A stretch of DNA of 64,000 bases from Yponomeuta sedellus (GCA_934045075.1 OW203740.1:21093878-21157877), one strand, 5' to 3'. Shown: positions 33,117 to 44,767, counted from the first letter of the stretch. Notes: generated by a model not told the origin, from the sequence alone. Program-made: numbers and translations.

Positions 33117-33371
33117 TTATTTTAAAAATTTTATTTCACGATTTTTAGTGAGTAACAAATGAGGTTTTATTAACTACGCGTGCCTACAGTATATTTTTTA
33201 TTAAGGGACTAATAACCACGACAATAAAATTGTGTATTTTGACTTACATTGTGGATTTATATTTGCAACGTTACCTACCTTACATCTAAGTGTTATTGGG
33301 CTACTCGTCATCTGACACTTAATTTTCCTAGAGTAGTAAGTGATAAAGAAACTATACATTTAAACTTTTAT

Positions 33372-34400
33372 TCCGGGTTTCTAGGTGCAACGGTCCCTAC
33401 ATCTGGGTGTCCTTAAGTCTGGTCATCATCAGACCTCCAAATCTTCGGCTATAGAAAGTGACAGTGAAAATTAAATATTTAAAAAAATCTTTTTAGAGGG
33501 CTGGGACGATTACCAACATCAGTAAAATTTTGAGCCTCTTTACAATACTCCCTGTATTACGTACAGCTCAGTCAGCTTACTTGGAAGAGCGCTGGCACGG
33601 TTAGCCAGAGGTTGCGGGTTCGATACTCGGGGCTGCAAATGATGCAAATTACTTTAGCCAGATGTCGCTGCCTGTACGCAATACAGAGAGTATCGTAAAG
33701 AGGTTAGAAATTTTACAGATGTCGGTAGTCGCGCATTAGCTCAGTTGGGAGAGCGCTGGCATGGTTAGCCTGAGGTCGCGTGTTCGAGTCCCGGCATGAG
33801 TGGAATTTTTAGCTTCTAAATAGTTTTTTTAAATTGTCCTTAGCACGAGTTAGTGCAATTTTTCTATCTAGAATAAAAGCTTAAAACCTCTTGAGAACGA
33901 CATTCGAGCTGATGATCTTGGGCATCTGACTCTTAATATTCCTAGTGACAATAAAACCATAGCTTACAACATCAATTTCGGGTTTCTAGGTGCAACGGTG
34001 CCCTAGATCTGGGTGTTCTTGAGCTGGTCGTCATCAGACGTCCAAATCTTCGACTGTAGAAAATGAAAGTGAAATTAAATAGGTACTTCAGTGAAATCGG
34101 CATATTTCTATTTAGAATAGAAGCTTAGAACCTCTCAAGACCGAGATTCAAGCTGATAATCTTGGGCATCTGACTCCTAATATTCCTAGTGTAGCAAGAT
34201 ATAATGAAACTATACATTCCCACTTTAATTCCGGGTTTCAAGGTGCAACGGTGCCCTAGATCTGGGTGTTTTTGAGCTTGTCATCATCAGACGTCCAAAT
34301 CTTCGGCTGTAGAAAATGACAGTGAAATGAAATACTTTCGTGAAAACGGCATATTTCTATCTGGAATAGAAGCTTAGAACCTCTTAAGACCGACATTCGA
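33372..34400. repeat. tandem repeat of about 250 bp (three units), one opened by SINE insertion
   Basis: GGGTTTCTAGGTGCAACGGT recurs near 33377, 33978 and (as GGGTTTCAAGG) 34232. Each is followed by ATCTGGGTGT and CATCAGACGTCCAAATCTTC. The last spacing is about 250 bp; the first is longer by the inserted SINE (about 355 bp). Confidence 0.8.
33482..33870 (+). repeat. tRNA-derived SINE, copy 3 (compound)
   Basis: Two tRNA-like modules in the plus direction: about 33568-33632 (GAGCGCTGGCACGGTTAGCC, GGGTTCGATACTCGGGG) and 33730-33805 (GCATTAGCTCAGTTGGGAGA, GTGTTCGAGTCCCGGCAT). The tail GCACGAGTTAGTGCA follows. The first module is preceded by a partial reversed copy, so this is a rearranged or doubly inserted SINE. 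Confidence 0.75.
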
Positions 34401-34739
34401 GCTGATGATCTTCGAAACAATGCCCACCAGACACCAGAGAAAGAGTTATTGGATGAAAGTATTTGATGAACAAAGTGTTTGTAACATCAAAACTTAACTT
34501 AATTTTTTGGTTTAAAATTCTCTATTCCCATATTTGAAAGTCTTCATCAGAACATCACCATATTACCCTGGAACCAATTTTGCGTTATATTTTACGAAAC
34601 AAATGCATATTACTAATGGATAGGCCTCATCAGGCCTTATTTGCTGCGGTCCATTAAAGAGCTCAGTTCTCCAGCTCTGAAAGTCTACATCAGACCTTCA
34701 CCAAATTAAAATGGGACCAATGGGACGCTATACCTAATC

Positions 34740-34862
34740 GAACAAATTTTTTTTTATGGAAATTGGTTAAGATTTGACGAAGTTATGCGAAAACATATTA
34801 AAAAAAAGTAATGTACGCGTCGAATTGATAACCTTCTCCTTTTTTGAAGTCGGTTAAAAAGA
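34740..34862. repeat. lepidopteran repeat end with GAAGTCGGTTAAAAA
   Basis: Minus strand reads AACCGACTTCAAAAAAGGAG...CAATTCGACGCGTACATTAC, a phrase widespread in lepidopteran genomes. No coding content. Confidence 0.55.
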
Positions 34863-35276
34863 AAAAAGCGAGTAGAGTGTTCGTTTGAAGAATTTATGAA
34901 AATTCGAAGAAATCTTAATACTTTAATTAATAGTAACCTACCTAATTTATTAAATCCGTAAGAGTTTTCCCATCCGTACCTTATTTTTTTCAAAAATACC
35001 ATAATTTTGAGCGTCTGGTGCCATAATTCAAGAGTTGGCATCTAACATCCCTGGGACAAGCTAAAAAGTGCTAGATTTAGCAAAAGAGGTGCTAGAAAGG
35101 GCTAAACAAATACAAAATGCAAAAGTTACCTCGGTTTTTAAAAGGGGCAGTCGGACAAGCTGAAAAGTGGTAGGTAGATATGCAAAAGAGGTGCTGGAAA
35201 GAGCTAAACATAAAAACAAATGCAAAGATTAGTATTTATTTTTAAAGGAAACGTATAAGACTGATGAGGGCATCAA

Positions 35277-35585
35277 CTATAGCTCTAGCATTGCGGAAGT
35301 TAATTGTTGAAGACCTAGAAACTTTGAAGTTATTACCTTGCGTTCTTCACTCAAATATTTTATAACTACTCCCAACTGTTTTGTGACTGATACATCCGTA
35401 GATTCATCAAGGATCATGCTATAAGGTAGACATGTGTAAGTACTGCGAGTTATGCAGTACGCGTAATATAGCCGCTTACAGGCGTGGCCATAGAAGAACC
35501 AGAATACTGCTGTCAAAATTAATTTGCTCTGAGCAAAATTTAACAGACGTGCCTGTTCTTGTATGGCCACGGCTGTAAGCGCCAT
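35277..35585 (-). pseudogene. hAT transposase fragment
   Basis: A 102-codon frame contains PYSMILDESTDVSVTKQLGV then VIKYLSEERKVITSKFLGL. LDESTDVS...LGVVIKYL is the block around the first catalytic Asp of hAT transposases of the ZBED/KIAA-like group. The N-terminal 50 codons do not look like transposase. No complete domain remains. Confidence 0.7.
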
Positions 35586-35649
35586 CTATAATGAATTGAT
35601 TTGTGAACTTGTGCTGAAAACGGCAAATCATGCCCAATTCCAGACCAGC

Positions 35650-35780
35650 ACCGACTCTAAAATTTATTTCTACAATACCTAGATACCTATATGAATTTCG
35701 AATTTATAAGCCATATTTGTTTAAATGATATTTTCGTTTTTAGTGCCATAATGTATATAAGTCTTTTTATTTTAAAAAAT
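35650..35780. repeat. partial copy of the 32856-33116 foldback arm
   Basis: CACCGACTCTAAAATTTATT, TACAATACCTAGATACCTATAT and GAATTTCGAATTTATA resemble the right arm of the foldback. Confidence 0.6.
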
Positions 35781-36659
35781 ATGCTTTGATAACACTGGAA
35801 CAGTACCTGCGTAACCAGTAGCGGCAGTAGCGTGGCAGTGCCTGCAAGCAGGCCCTGCAGATCGGGCTTTGAGTGGGCCGGTTAAAGAAGCAGAAAGTTT
35901 GGGTAGGGTTACCAATTTTGCCATAGAAAAACTAAATATATACCGAATGAGTGAACATAAAGCGTGACTGACGAAAAAATTTTCATATCGCTTGAAAAGG
36001 GCTAGATTGCTCTTTTCGGGCTAAAGCATGAAAAAACGCGTTCGCCTACTACTGTAGGCGAACTTTTTACTAAAAGTGCTAGATCTAGCCCGAAAAGGGC
36101 TAAGGTGGCAACACTAACCTAACATCCGTTTGACATCCTTGAATATTACCTACAGAATATTAACTATAATATTATTCTGAGTTTCTTCCCCAACCACAGA
36201 CTCAATAGAGAACTGTCTGTTTACCATAGAGTCAATGTGACCATATGTGGCAGTTTCCTGCCTTCTGGGCAGGATTCGACACCTAATTCAACCTCTGGCA
36301 GATTTTGTGGCAGTTCATGATTTTTGGCAGTTTTCGGCAGTATTGAACTAAAACCCTATTAAGCAAGGCATAAAATTAAAAGTGGCATGTAACCCTGTTA
36401 ATAATAAACACATTGATTAGTGCAATGCTTGAAACACTGTACGCGGCCTCTTCTTGGGGACTCCGCCGATATTCACCTTCTTATATTTATAGTTCTAATC
36501 TTGGCAGCAGTGACTTTTGTAAAAGTTTTGCTTCCGGAGTTTGCATAGTTCGTTCGTTTTTGTTTTGTCAGGCAGAAATCAGAGTAGGATCTTAGACACC
36601 GGCCATCGTTATTCGTTGGTTTTGAGAGTCACTGTTTTATCTAAGAACACGCAGTAAAC

Positions 36660-36840
36660 GAACGAGCGTACCACCCGGAGTGTGAAGAAGATCCATTACT
36701 TTCTTCATGGATGTCTAAAGCCAAAGACGATCCAGATGTTGCGTTTTGTAAAGCCTGCAATATCAAATTAGTTACACGACTGTCTGCTCTGAAAGAACAT
36801 GCAATAACTAACAACATACGACGAATATGTCTAGGTACAG
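36660..36840 (+). pseudogene. BED-type zinc finger fragment of a hAT transposase
   Basis: The plus strand encodes YHPECEEDPLLSSWMSKAKD then DPDVAFCKACNIKLVTRLSALKEHA, with Cys-x2-Cys and a distal His spaced as in the BED fingers of hAT transposases. The flanks (36230-36350 with repeated GGCAG words, and 37055-37125) have similar GGCAGGATTCG motifs at both sides, probably the ends of this element. Confidence 0.55.
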
Positions 36841-37469
36841 TGGGCAGTCATCGGTGAAATAGTGTACCTAATCATTATTAAAGAAATATAGGTATTATTA
36901 CACACTGTAAAGTTTTTTTATTTGTTTAATAAAAGTACAATATTCTGTACCTATGTATCTAACAAAATGTTTTCTTTTGTGACCACAAATAAAGAAAGCT
37001 ATCAGGCCATACGCATCTTCGTAATGGTAGGTAGGTACCTAACTAAAGTTGGCATTTTCTTTGGTGTTGTTGGGCATTTTTTGGCAGGTTTTCAGCTTAT
37101 GTAAGGCAGGATTCGTATTTTGATGTTAGTCGCACTGCATAGAGTAATTGAACTGTCATAAACAAAGTTTACATTACACGTTCAGACTGGCGTCAGTTCA
37201 ATCCGTGACTTTGATCAATCTCGAACTGATAACGATGACAGACTGATGAAGCATCAAAATATTCGATTATCCGACTTTCATAGATCAAGGCACAGTGTAA
37301 CCGTTTTCACGTCTACACGGATCATTTGGCACTTGGATTACATTGACAGGAGGGCGTGGGTGTGAAAGTGGGGCTGCCAGTAATCGAAAACTTCCTTATT
37401 TTTAAGGAATTGTAACTGCATATTTGTACGTTAATTGTTTGTAATTCAATTAGCCTAACTTGTAATAAA

Positions 37470-39118
37470 TAGATTTAGAAAAATAGATTTGAAGGCACAC
37501 TCTTGTAATAACCTCTGTCCATGCAATTGCCCGGAACTATCTTCCGTTCCCCATATCAAGTACTTAGGTATAATCATCGATCGCAATCTCAATTGGAAAC
37601 GTCAAATAGATTATTTATGTGGTAGAACCAGGAAGCTGATTTGCCTTTTTAAAAAATTAAGGAGTATCGGAGATGTCAGCATTATTAAAGCAATTTATTA
37701 CTGTCTATGTCAATCCATATTATCATACGGTATTCTTTCCTGGGGTGGTGCTAAAAAATCCAATATGATAAAAATAGAAAGAGCACAAAGAGCAATCCTC
37801 AAAATCATTAATTACAAAAAATTTCGCTATCCAACGAAAACCTTATATTCTGAATATTTGGTACTAACGGTTAGACAATTGTATATAAGTGCCATCATTG
37901 CAAGGCAACACAAAATTGTACCCCCTCCCCCTATATCAGAGAGACGGAAATATGTTATTTATAAAATTCCACAATGTAGAACTTCATTTGCTCAAAGTTT
38001 CACTCACTACAGAGGCCCTTATCTATTTAATAAATTATGTAAATCTTGCGGTGACTTAAGTAAAAAAACCAGATATATCTGCAAACACCTAGTACTAGAA
38101 TATTTACAGCACCAGGACTATAACTCCACTGAAAATCTATTAAAATGAGCGATGTTTATTTATCATATTTTAATTACATTTTATTTCAATATAATATTAT
38201 TTAAGATAAACCCATATTAAATATCTATTAAACACTTGAATTTATAGATAGATTCTTTATTATATATTATTATTAAATATTAAATTTAGAATTTAATTAC
38301 GTAATATTATGATAGTTATGATATTTTAAGTGAATCATTTACTATATGTTTTTATTCCGTTTAAACGCAGGTCTTAAGTACATCTTATTATTAAATTGAA
38401 CTTTGTATGAAATTTTGAAAATACTACACTACCAACACCTTACCGAAGACCAGGGGCCCGATTCTCGCCCATGCGAATTGAAGGCGTAGACGCAAAATAT
38501 TCTAAGGCTTATCTATTCTGTCGAATAATGTAACTCAACAGTTTATTTTCTCATTCGAATTCAATGTACCTAGCTTGGCGTTCTGAATACAGATTTTGGC
38601 TGTCGGTCGACTTTTTACTTTGAATTCCAAAAGTCATAATATAAGCCTTGGAGTCGTATGCGACTTATTTGCTAATGAAGTGAGAATCGGCACCCTGTAA
38701 GAAAAATCCTAACGAATCGGATGTCGCATGCTGGCTTTGTACTTTGTCATATCTGTATTTTTTGCATAGACTACGATTTTTAAATTTAATCGTCCAACTC
38801 GCTTGATCTCTGTTTTCCTTAGAACGAAAGTACCGTACGGGTCAACATGAGTGGTCACGTTTGGCGACGACTCCTACTCTGCCGCAACACAGTTTGTTAA
38901 CTAGCGCGGAGGGTAGTTGTTAGTGTTAAGCTGTTGCCGTTTATTGTGCACCTTTGCGAAATATGTACCTACCATCAAATATTGTTTACACTGTTAACTG
39001 TGTTTACATGTTTTACATTGTTAAGTATGTTTAAGTAGGAAACTCAGAACGTTAAGTCTGTGTAACAGTATGACAATAATACTTATACCAAATAAACTAT
39101 TTGAATTTGAATTTGAAT
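37470..39118 (+). mobile_element. 5'-truncated LINE with TTTGAA tail
   Basis: Starts within the reverse transcriptase and ends in AATAAACTATTTGAATTTGAATTTGAAT, a short TTTGAA repeat used as tail by several CR1/Jockey-like LINEs. The 3' region about 38150-39095 is non-coding. Around 38878-38915 it shares sequence with the LINE fragment at 15301-15537. Confidence 0.7.
37489..38148 (+). pseudogene. LINE reverse transcriptase C-terminal part
   Basis: An open frame of 219 codons with KYLGIIIDRNLNWKRQIDYL, FKKLRSIGDVSIIKAIYYCL, SILSYGILSWGGAKKSNMIK and ERAQRAILKIINYKKFRYPT. These are the thumb and connector blocks found after the FADD box in CR1/Jockey-group elements. The catalytic palm is missing because of 5' truncation, so this is a remnant despite its open frame. 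Confidence 0.85.
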
Positions 39119-39190
39119 ATTTGCAAAATAGCAAGGATTAGGTGATAGACAGGATATAGGTAATTATTGGAAAATAAAATATTTATTTTT

Positions 39191-39559
39191 TTAAATCTGT
39201 TTACTATAATTATGTTCTGCATTAACTATATCAAGAGGTCGCAAAATGTTAAATTCTTCGTCATCTTCACTTGCAGTAATTTCATCGTCACTGCTCTCTT
39301 CACTCTCGGAGCATATAAGGATGATGAATGGTTCATCCATATAAAAATATTTTTGCCGATACTCTTCTTCGAGTTTTTTGACGTGGGCACAGTGATTGCG
39401 CCATTCATCAACAGAAATGGAATTGAAAGCATTTTCGACCATTTCCGGCATTTGATTGGGTGGCTTTCCAATATTAACAGCAGCTACTTTTTGCTTCATA
39501 GATGCCCAGACCATTTCGATGGGATTTAAATCACAATGATATGGTGGTGTACGGGTTAT
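39191..39559 (-). pseudogene. intron-containing Tc1/mariner-superfamily transposase, exon 5
   Basis: The acceptor TTTTCTCAG opens ITRTPPYHCDLNPIEMVWAS, whose Glu is the third catalytic residue. NAFNSISVDEWRNHCAHVKK and an acidic tail (SESEESSDDEITASEDDEEF) follow, ending ...NYSKQI and a stop at 39191. AATAAA follows on the minus strand a few bases later. Confidence 0.8.
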
Positions 39560-39684
39560 CTGAGAAAAGATAATCAAAATTAAATGTTGGTAGATAATAC
39601 TTCCTCAATACCGAAAGTAAAATATTGTCTTTAAAATATAATAAAAGCGTAAAACGGTTCAAGAGACATTCAAGCTACAATTAC

Positions 39685-40088
39685 CTTGTGACCCAGTCCT
39701 TTTAAAATAGCATCAACAGCATACACTGGTTCGGGTTTGTTTCTGTTAACGATTTCTAACAGCTGTGGTCTTGTGTATTCTTCAGAATATTCTAAGTTAT
39801 TTACTCGTAACCATTCGATAGTTTAATTTTTTATATTGCCTGTGTTTGGTGGCTTGTTGACACTCGTGTTGTGATATGGAGCGTTGTCCATTACAATTAG
39901 ACTGGGTTGCTTCAAATTTGGAGCCAATTTTTCTAGAACCCATTTCTGAAAATTGCTGCTGTTCATATCATCGTGGTAGTCACCACTCTTTGTTTGTGAC
40001 TTGAAAACTAAGCAAGCATTCTTCACAATATCTCCGGCATGAACAATTATAAATCTTTGTCCTTTAGAGATGGGCCCCAATACTCCAT
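39685..40088 (-). pseudogene. same transposase, exon 4 (one in-frame TAA)
   Basis: After acceptor TTTCAG the frame reads DGVLGPISKGQRFIIVHAGD, continues to SLIVMDNAPYHNTSVNKPPN with the second catalytic Asp, meets a TAA after TGNIKN (about 39826), and goes on TIEWLRVNNLEYSEEYTRPQ up to donor AAG|GTAATT. The residues after the stop are colinear with the family, so it is a nonsense change and not an exon end. Confidence 0.78.
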
Positions 40089-40198
40089 CTGAAATTGAAT
40101 TTTTAAATTATAAAATTATTATTAAAACTGGCAGTATACAATAAGATATAACATTGCTTAGACTTATTGATATTGCAAAATAATTAACTAGTCAATAC

Positions 40199-40310
40199 CC
40201 TCATCATCATCATTTTGCCAACATTTCCTAGCTGTATGACCGGAGTGAATATAGGTCTCATCTAAGTAGACTACTGGTAATTTTTCCGTCTCATCATTAT
40301 GTTTTATAGT
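40199..40310 (-). pseudogene. same transposase, exon 3
   Basis: 112 bp between acceptor CCTTTCAG and donor GG|GTATTG encode TIKHNDETEKLPVVYLDETY, then IHSGHTARKCWQ. The Asp of LDET is the first catalytic residue. Phases (0 in, 1 out) match neighbours. Confidence 0.8.
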
Positions 40311-40425
40311 CTGAAAGGAAATAAATCTACAGTTAATTTGTGGATTCGTGTGGCAGTTGAATTAATATTGCAATTATTTTTGAATAGATAGTAATTTAAA
40401 GACTATTAAAATGCACATAATATAC

Positions 40426-40778
40426 CTGCAGATAGCGAGCGCGCCAAGCAGTTATATCGTTACGTTCCATCAGGACCTTTCTGTTGCTTTTAGTTTTTTT
40501 TAATCTAAAACCAATCATTTTTATATGCTGTCTGAGAATTTCTCGACTGCCTGTGAATCCAATCTCTTCTTTAAGCAAATGAAGCAACTTGTTCACCGTT
40601 GGTATTTCTTTTTTCAAGGCATAAAATTCGTGGATCTTTCGTCGAAGAACACCAATATCGAAATTGTCCATGACAATTTTATCCTTTCTAGTTCTTCTAC
40701 TTTTCCCTGGTGAACTGGATGATGCTTCAGCCAGTCTTCCTTAATTTCGAATTCTTGCAACTGTACGTAAAGATATAC
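40426..40778 (-). pseudogene. same transposase, exon 2 (one in-frame TAA)
   Basis: 353 bp between TTTTCAG and CTGCAG|GTATAT. ISLRTVARIRN is followed by TAA and then GRLAEASSSSPGKSRRTRKD, and MDNFDIGVLRRKIHEFYALK, GSREILRQHIKMIGFRLKKT: DNA-binding helix-turn-helix halves joined by a basic Ser-rich linker. Only the single TAA (about 40744) interrupts it. Confidence 0.78.
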
Positions 40779-40909
40779 CTGAAAACGAATTTTCTTTAAA
40801 TAATTTGAACGAGAAAACAAATTTATAAAACGTACAAAACACATACCTACTTATTAATTAATTTGGTATGAACGGGGAAATAAAATATGACAATTAGGTT
40901 AACACTTAC

Positions 40910-41042
40910 CTGTTGCAGCTGCAACGCGCTCATTAACCCTTTCAAATGGAATGATCGGGCCACTAGATTGCTTTTCTTTCATAAAAAAGTCCTTCACTTT
41001 TAGCACCATCTCTCTAACACCACTTCTTATAATTTTTGGCAT
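40910..41042 (-). pseudogene. same transposase, exon 1
   Basis: Start codon at 41042, MPKIIRSGVREMVLKVKDFF then MKEKQSSGPIIPFERVNERV, ending AAAT in front of the consensus donor ACAG|GTAAGT. With exons 2-5 it builds a protein of about 456 residues containing all three catalytic acids. Four introns are unusual for a Tc1/mariner relative. The Asp-to-Glu spacing is about 81 residues, far from the usual 34. No terminal inverted repeats were found by eye. Confidence 0.78.
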
Positions 41043-41099
41043 ATTTTTAGTAAAATAAAGCACGAAAATTTCTCAACAAACATCAACCTCAGCCGTCTG

Positions 41100-42900
41100 T
41101 CAAAAAGTGACGCTTAGAAAATGGCGGCGTTAGTTCCGATTTTGACCACGTGCCAAAAAATCCTTGTCGCACTATATTTGTTTGTGTCCGTGAATGTTGC
41201 CACAGTAAAAGTGAATTGCCATAATGTGGGGTAAAATATATCAGTCGTTCATAGGCCATGAATAAAAATGCAGATTTAGTTTTGAATTTTATTAATCATG
41301 CAACATGTCTGACAGTTGTTTGTAAAACGTAGCAAAAGTTTTATAAACAATTGTCATTTTGTATAATTAAAAATACGTTTTATTTTACACGTTTAAATTT
41401 TATAAGTTAAGGCGCTTAGGGACGCTATCTAGGACCACCAATTGAAATACAATCATAAACTTAATATTATTAGGTTTTTTTCATATAAAAATTCACCATA
41501 TAAAAAATCTTTCGAAGGGTACCTCAGACCACCAAAATGTACGTTTTGTCGAAATGTAGAGAGCATATTCGAGCATTTGATGTAGGTGACCAGTTCTCTC
41601 TTCTAAATGCTAGCACCCATTTTTCCAGAACAGAAATATTTTGAAGAAATCTGGAATAGAAACATTGCTAATATTAATAAATATTGTAATACATTAAAAT
41701 ATAATAAGTAATAACTTTAGTATTCCTTATTATTCGCGATACTCACACATAGCTGTTGTATATTGAACGGGTCGATTATTTATTAGGAAAATAAGGTAAT
41801 TACGTTTTACCTACTAAAAAATCGCGGCTAAACGGTATTGTTCGAGATTCATTGATAAAAATTCAAATTTGAATTCTATACTGAATTCAAGGGCACATTG
41901 CTTGCGGCAGAATGCACAAAAAAACCGAAAGGGTTCTTGCGATAAATTCGAGTTGACACATTTTCTGCTGAGTGGAATGAAAGCTGAAAAATTATATGGG
42001 CAACAAGTCACATAGGAAGGCGATGCAGCTATCTAACATCAGGATATTATATTTGATAATTCAGTGCTGTAGCCGTAATGTTTCTGTGTCTATTGTTTTG
42101 ATTATAGATTTCGATATCAACCCTTGTATGTCCTTATCCCTGGGGCACGGGTCTCTTCCTGCATCGCAGGAAGGTTAGGCCATACTCTACCGCAGGGGCC
42201 AAGCCCGGGTTATAGTTTAAGGTACATTTGATTATTAATAACGACACATTAAGTAATAAAGATTCGTAATATATTTTGATTACGTTTGTAACTTAATATC
42301 TGTACAAGGACAAGACGTCGAAGTCTGGGACTTCGAGTTAAGTAATGATCACGCAGCGTTGCCAGATATACGATTTAAATCGTATTCATACGATGTTTTA
42401 CATTTATGTTGCATGTACGATCCAGGGGTAGAAATCGTACGTAAACACACGACTTTTTTTATATTTAATTCAGCCAAATTACTAATACCAACATAGCACG
42501 TCACTATTTATTCTTTTACTTGCTAAGTACCAACCCTTAAGGTAAATCTTACTAATGTAAGACGTTACCGGTTACTCGTTTTTCTGACACAGATTATGAA
42601 CGCTGCTTCAGTTCAGTCAATCTTATTAAAACAAAGATCCCAAATAGGATGAGCAATGAAACTCTAAACGGCACACTTTTGGCAAAACAACATAATTATT
42701 AAGCGCTATGGGTGTTGTGTGGATTTTTCTCAAACAAGAGCAATAATATTAACATTACAGTAAAACCCTTTACGGGGATAAATAGAAACCTAAAAATTGT
42801 GTGTTTATTTTTAATCGATTGTTTACTTTAAAGTAATAAAACAAAGGTTTTGAAAACGTACTGTTTTTTTAGCAGCCTTCTTAGGGAATACCAGCCTAGC
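41100..42900. other. non-coding stretch with repeat fragments
   Basis: No gene recognised. 42108-42195 is the second copy of the repeat at 16598. At 42355 a CAGCGTTGCCAGATATACGA sequence resembles a hAT left terminus, without a visible partner nearby. Confidence 0.45.
42108..42195 (+). repeat. interspersed repeat (copy of 16598-16680)
   Basis: GATATCAACCCTTGTATGTC, GGGGCACGGGTCTCTTCCTG and CATCGCAGGAAGGTTAGGCC match the copy in TRAIP intron 5. Confidence 0.65.
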
Positions 42901-43194
42901 GCAAGTAGGAACTTTGAATTATTTGTTAGCATGTAGCCCCGTTTTAATGGCGGACATATATTTGTCTCACTCTTTAATACTACTTACTCTTTCTTTGTTG
43001 TCAATGTCAAACTGAAAACATAACAAATATGGCGGAACGCGGCACATATTAGAACGTTTTCTAGTTAATTTTTTTGTGTTTTAAGTTTGTTCAATATTTA
43101 GCTGTGTGTATCTTGTTGTACAGTGTTTAGTGATTTTCTTTTAATAATGGCATTGATCGGATGGTGTCGAACTTGTGCCATTTGTAAAATAAGA

Positions 43195-44240
43195 TGCAGC
43201 CGGTCAAAGGGTACCAAAAGAAAGTTTATGGGTAAAGGAGATTGACCATTTTGGACCAAATGCTGCCCAGACGTGGGAGTAATTTTTTATTTTACCTTAC
43301 ATAAAAGGGTATTTAAGAAAAATTATTAAAAAAAAAAACATCCATGAGGTTGTGTAGTACCTAATAATATTTCTTATGGTTTTTGTAGCACTTTAACTTT
43401 TGATATTTCATTTTTTTTATAATATTTACGTTGTTGTTTAATATTATTATCTTATTTATTCTTCCTCTAGTCAGGTCCCGACCTCGCAAGTATCGCTCGA
43501 AGCAAGTTTTTTGTATGTTGACAGCTTTGTATAGCGCTGTCTCTTTTTTCAATTCCAAGACAAGTTGATCGAATGGTACGGTACAAAATCACAGCGAGAT
43601 TTGAGAGAAATTAAAAGTCTCGCTTCCTAATATTCAGATGTGTATGTGTCTGTCTCTTTCGCGCACGGTGAGTGAGAATACCTGTTACTCTGTACCTGCT
43701 CGGAACGATCGGCAGTTGTGCTCACGTTGTTTGCCTAGTTTGGTTTTCGGGGTGGGCTAGGCACGAAGACGTTGTAAGGCGGCCTGCTTTATTTTTAGAT
43801 TCAATAATTATAGATGACGATGAGGATGATTGATTAGGTATCATTAATGTTTACATCATGATCATGTGACGAATAAATGATTGATTTATTATAGCACCAT
43901 CCTTAGCAAGTGTTATAATAGTAATAAATAATCCATTGTTCACAATATACTGTGTTTTATTTCAAAAAAACAGCTGTTTTTTTGAAATAAGTTTGAAGTT
44001 TGTCTTACTGTAGTTTGTGTTTATGTGCCAAATAAAGATTATTCTATTCTATTCTGTTGGTTATGATTTTTCGTCAATGTAAATCCTATGAAAAATATTT
44101 TTTTTCTCAGTACTCCTCGGATAGATTCTAAAGCGCTTTGGGTTACAGTCTGGTATTAGTCTAAGGAACATTATGTACCATGTTTCAATGTTGGGCAGCA
44201 CTTGGTCCAACGTTCATACAAAAATGGTCAATCTCCTTTC
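43195..44240. repeat. region bounded by inverted related sequences
   Basis: AAAGGAGATTGACCATTTTG followed by GGACCAAATGCTGCCCAG near 43238-43275 recurs in reverse at 44175-44235 with a 10-15-base difference in the middle. In between is non-coding AT-rich DNA. A short frame at 43147 (MALIGWCRTCAICKIRC) is not assignable. Confidence 0.5.
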
Positions 44241-44601
44241 CTAGGGATGAAGACCGGTAAGTATTTCTGGCTACAGTTTTTGTCATCTTGCACAAGAGCA
44301 AGATCATAAATTATGTTAAATAACGTAATTAATATACTATGAGAAAAATACTATGTTTCAATGTCATAGTGATGTGCCTTACACATATTCAATATCGATA
44401 AAAAATATCTGATAAGTACCTTGGTCAGAATTACTACTCAGTGTACGACGGGTGAATTGCTGTAAGCCATAACAATGTTTCAACGATGCACTATTAGTGG
44501 CTGCAAAGAATTTTTTTTTTTTTTAGATGCAGACAATGGGTGAAAATTGTGGAAGATCTTATATCGTATATCCCCATCGTATAAATATGTTTGTAGAGAT
44601 C

Positions 44602-44767
44602 TGTTTGGGCATTAAAACTACGGTTTGCTGTGATACTAAAAAAAACTCGTTTTATTGCTAAGGTACACATATAAATAATCAAAGATGAGACACAAACATG
44701 TTGTGATTTAGAAACTATATAACGCCATCTAGTGAAATTCAAAGTAAAACTATTTATAATTTAAACA
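44602..44767 (-). repeat. 3' LTR of the young BEL/Pao element
   Basis: 166 bp, identical by eye to 50638-50803. It is short for the family. Short open frames seen in both LTRs are the same sequence and are not genes. Confidence 0.95.

Larger units (their letters stand above)
32463..35053. mobile_element. 2591-bp hAT-type non-autonomous element (inner)
   Basis: It has 11-bp inverted ends CAGGGATGTTA / TAACATCCCTG and a perfect 8-bp target duplication GGACAAGC (32455-32462 and 35054-35061) placed within the outer element. The subterminal sequence is rich in GGTACATGTACC and CCATAATT words. No transposase frame. It carries a foldback, a 250-bp tandem repeat and a SINE insertion, listed separately. 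Confidence 0.88.
32419..36116. mobile_element. hAT-type element (outer), interrupted by another hAT-type element
   Basis: The left end CAGTGTTGCCACCT and right end AGGTGGCAACACTA are inverted repeats of hAT type. Internal sequence next to both ends shares GCTAGA/AAAGGGCTA words. A minus-strand transposase fragment lies inside. The outer flanks (CAAAGAGT, ACCTAACA) do not match, so either an end is rearranged or the termini come from two copies. Confidence 0.55.

Noticed and set aside
32419..36116. A clean 8-bp target duplication for the outer hAT element
   Set aside because: CAAAGAGT and ACCTAACA do not match, so the two ends may not be from one insertion; kept at low confidence.
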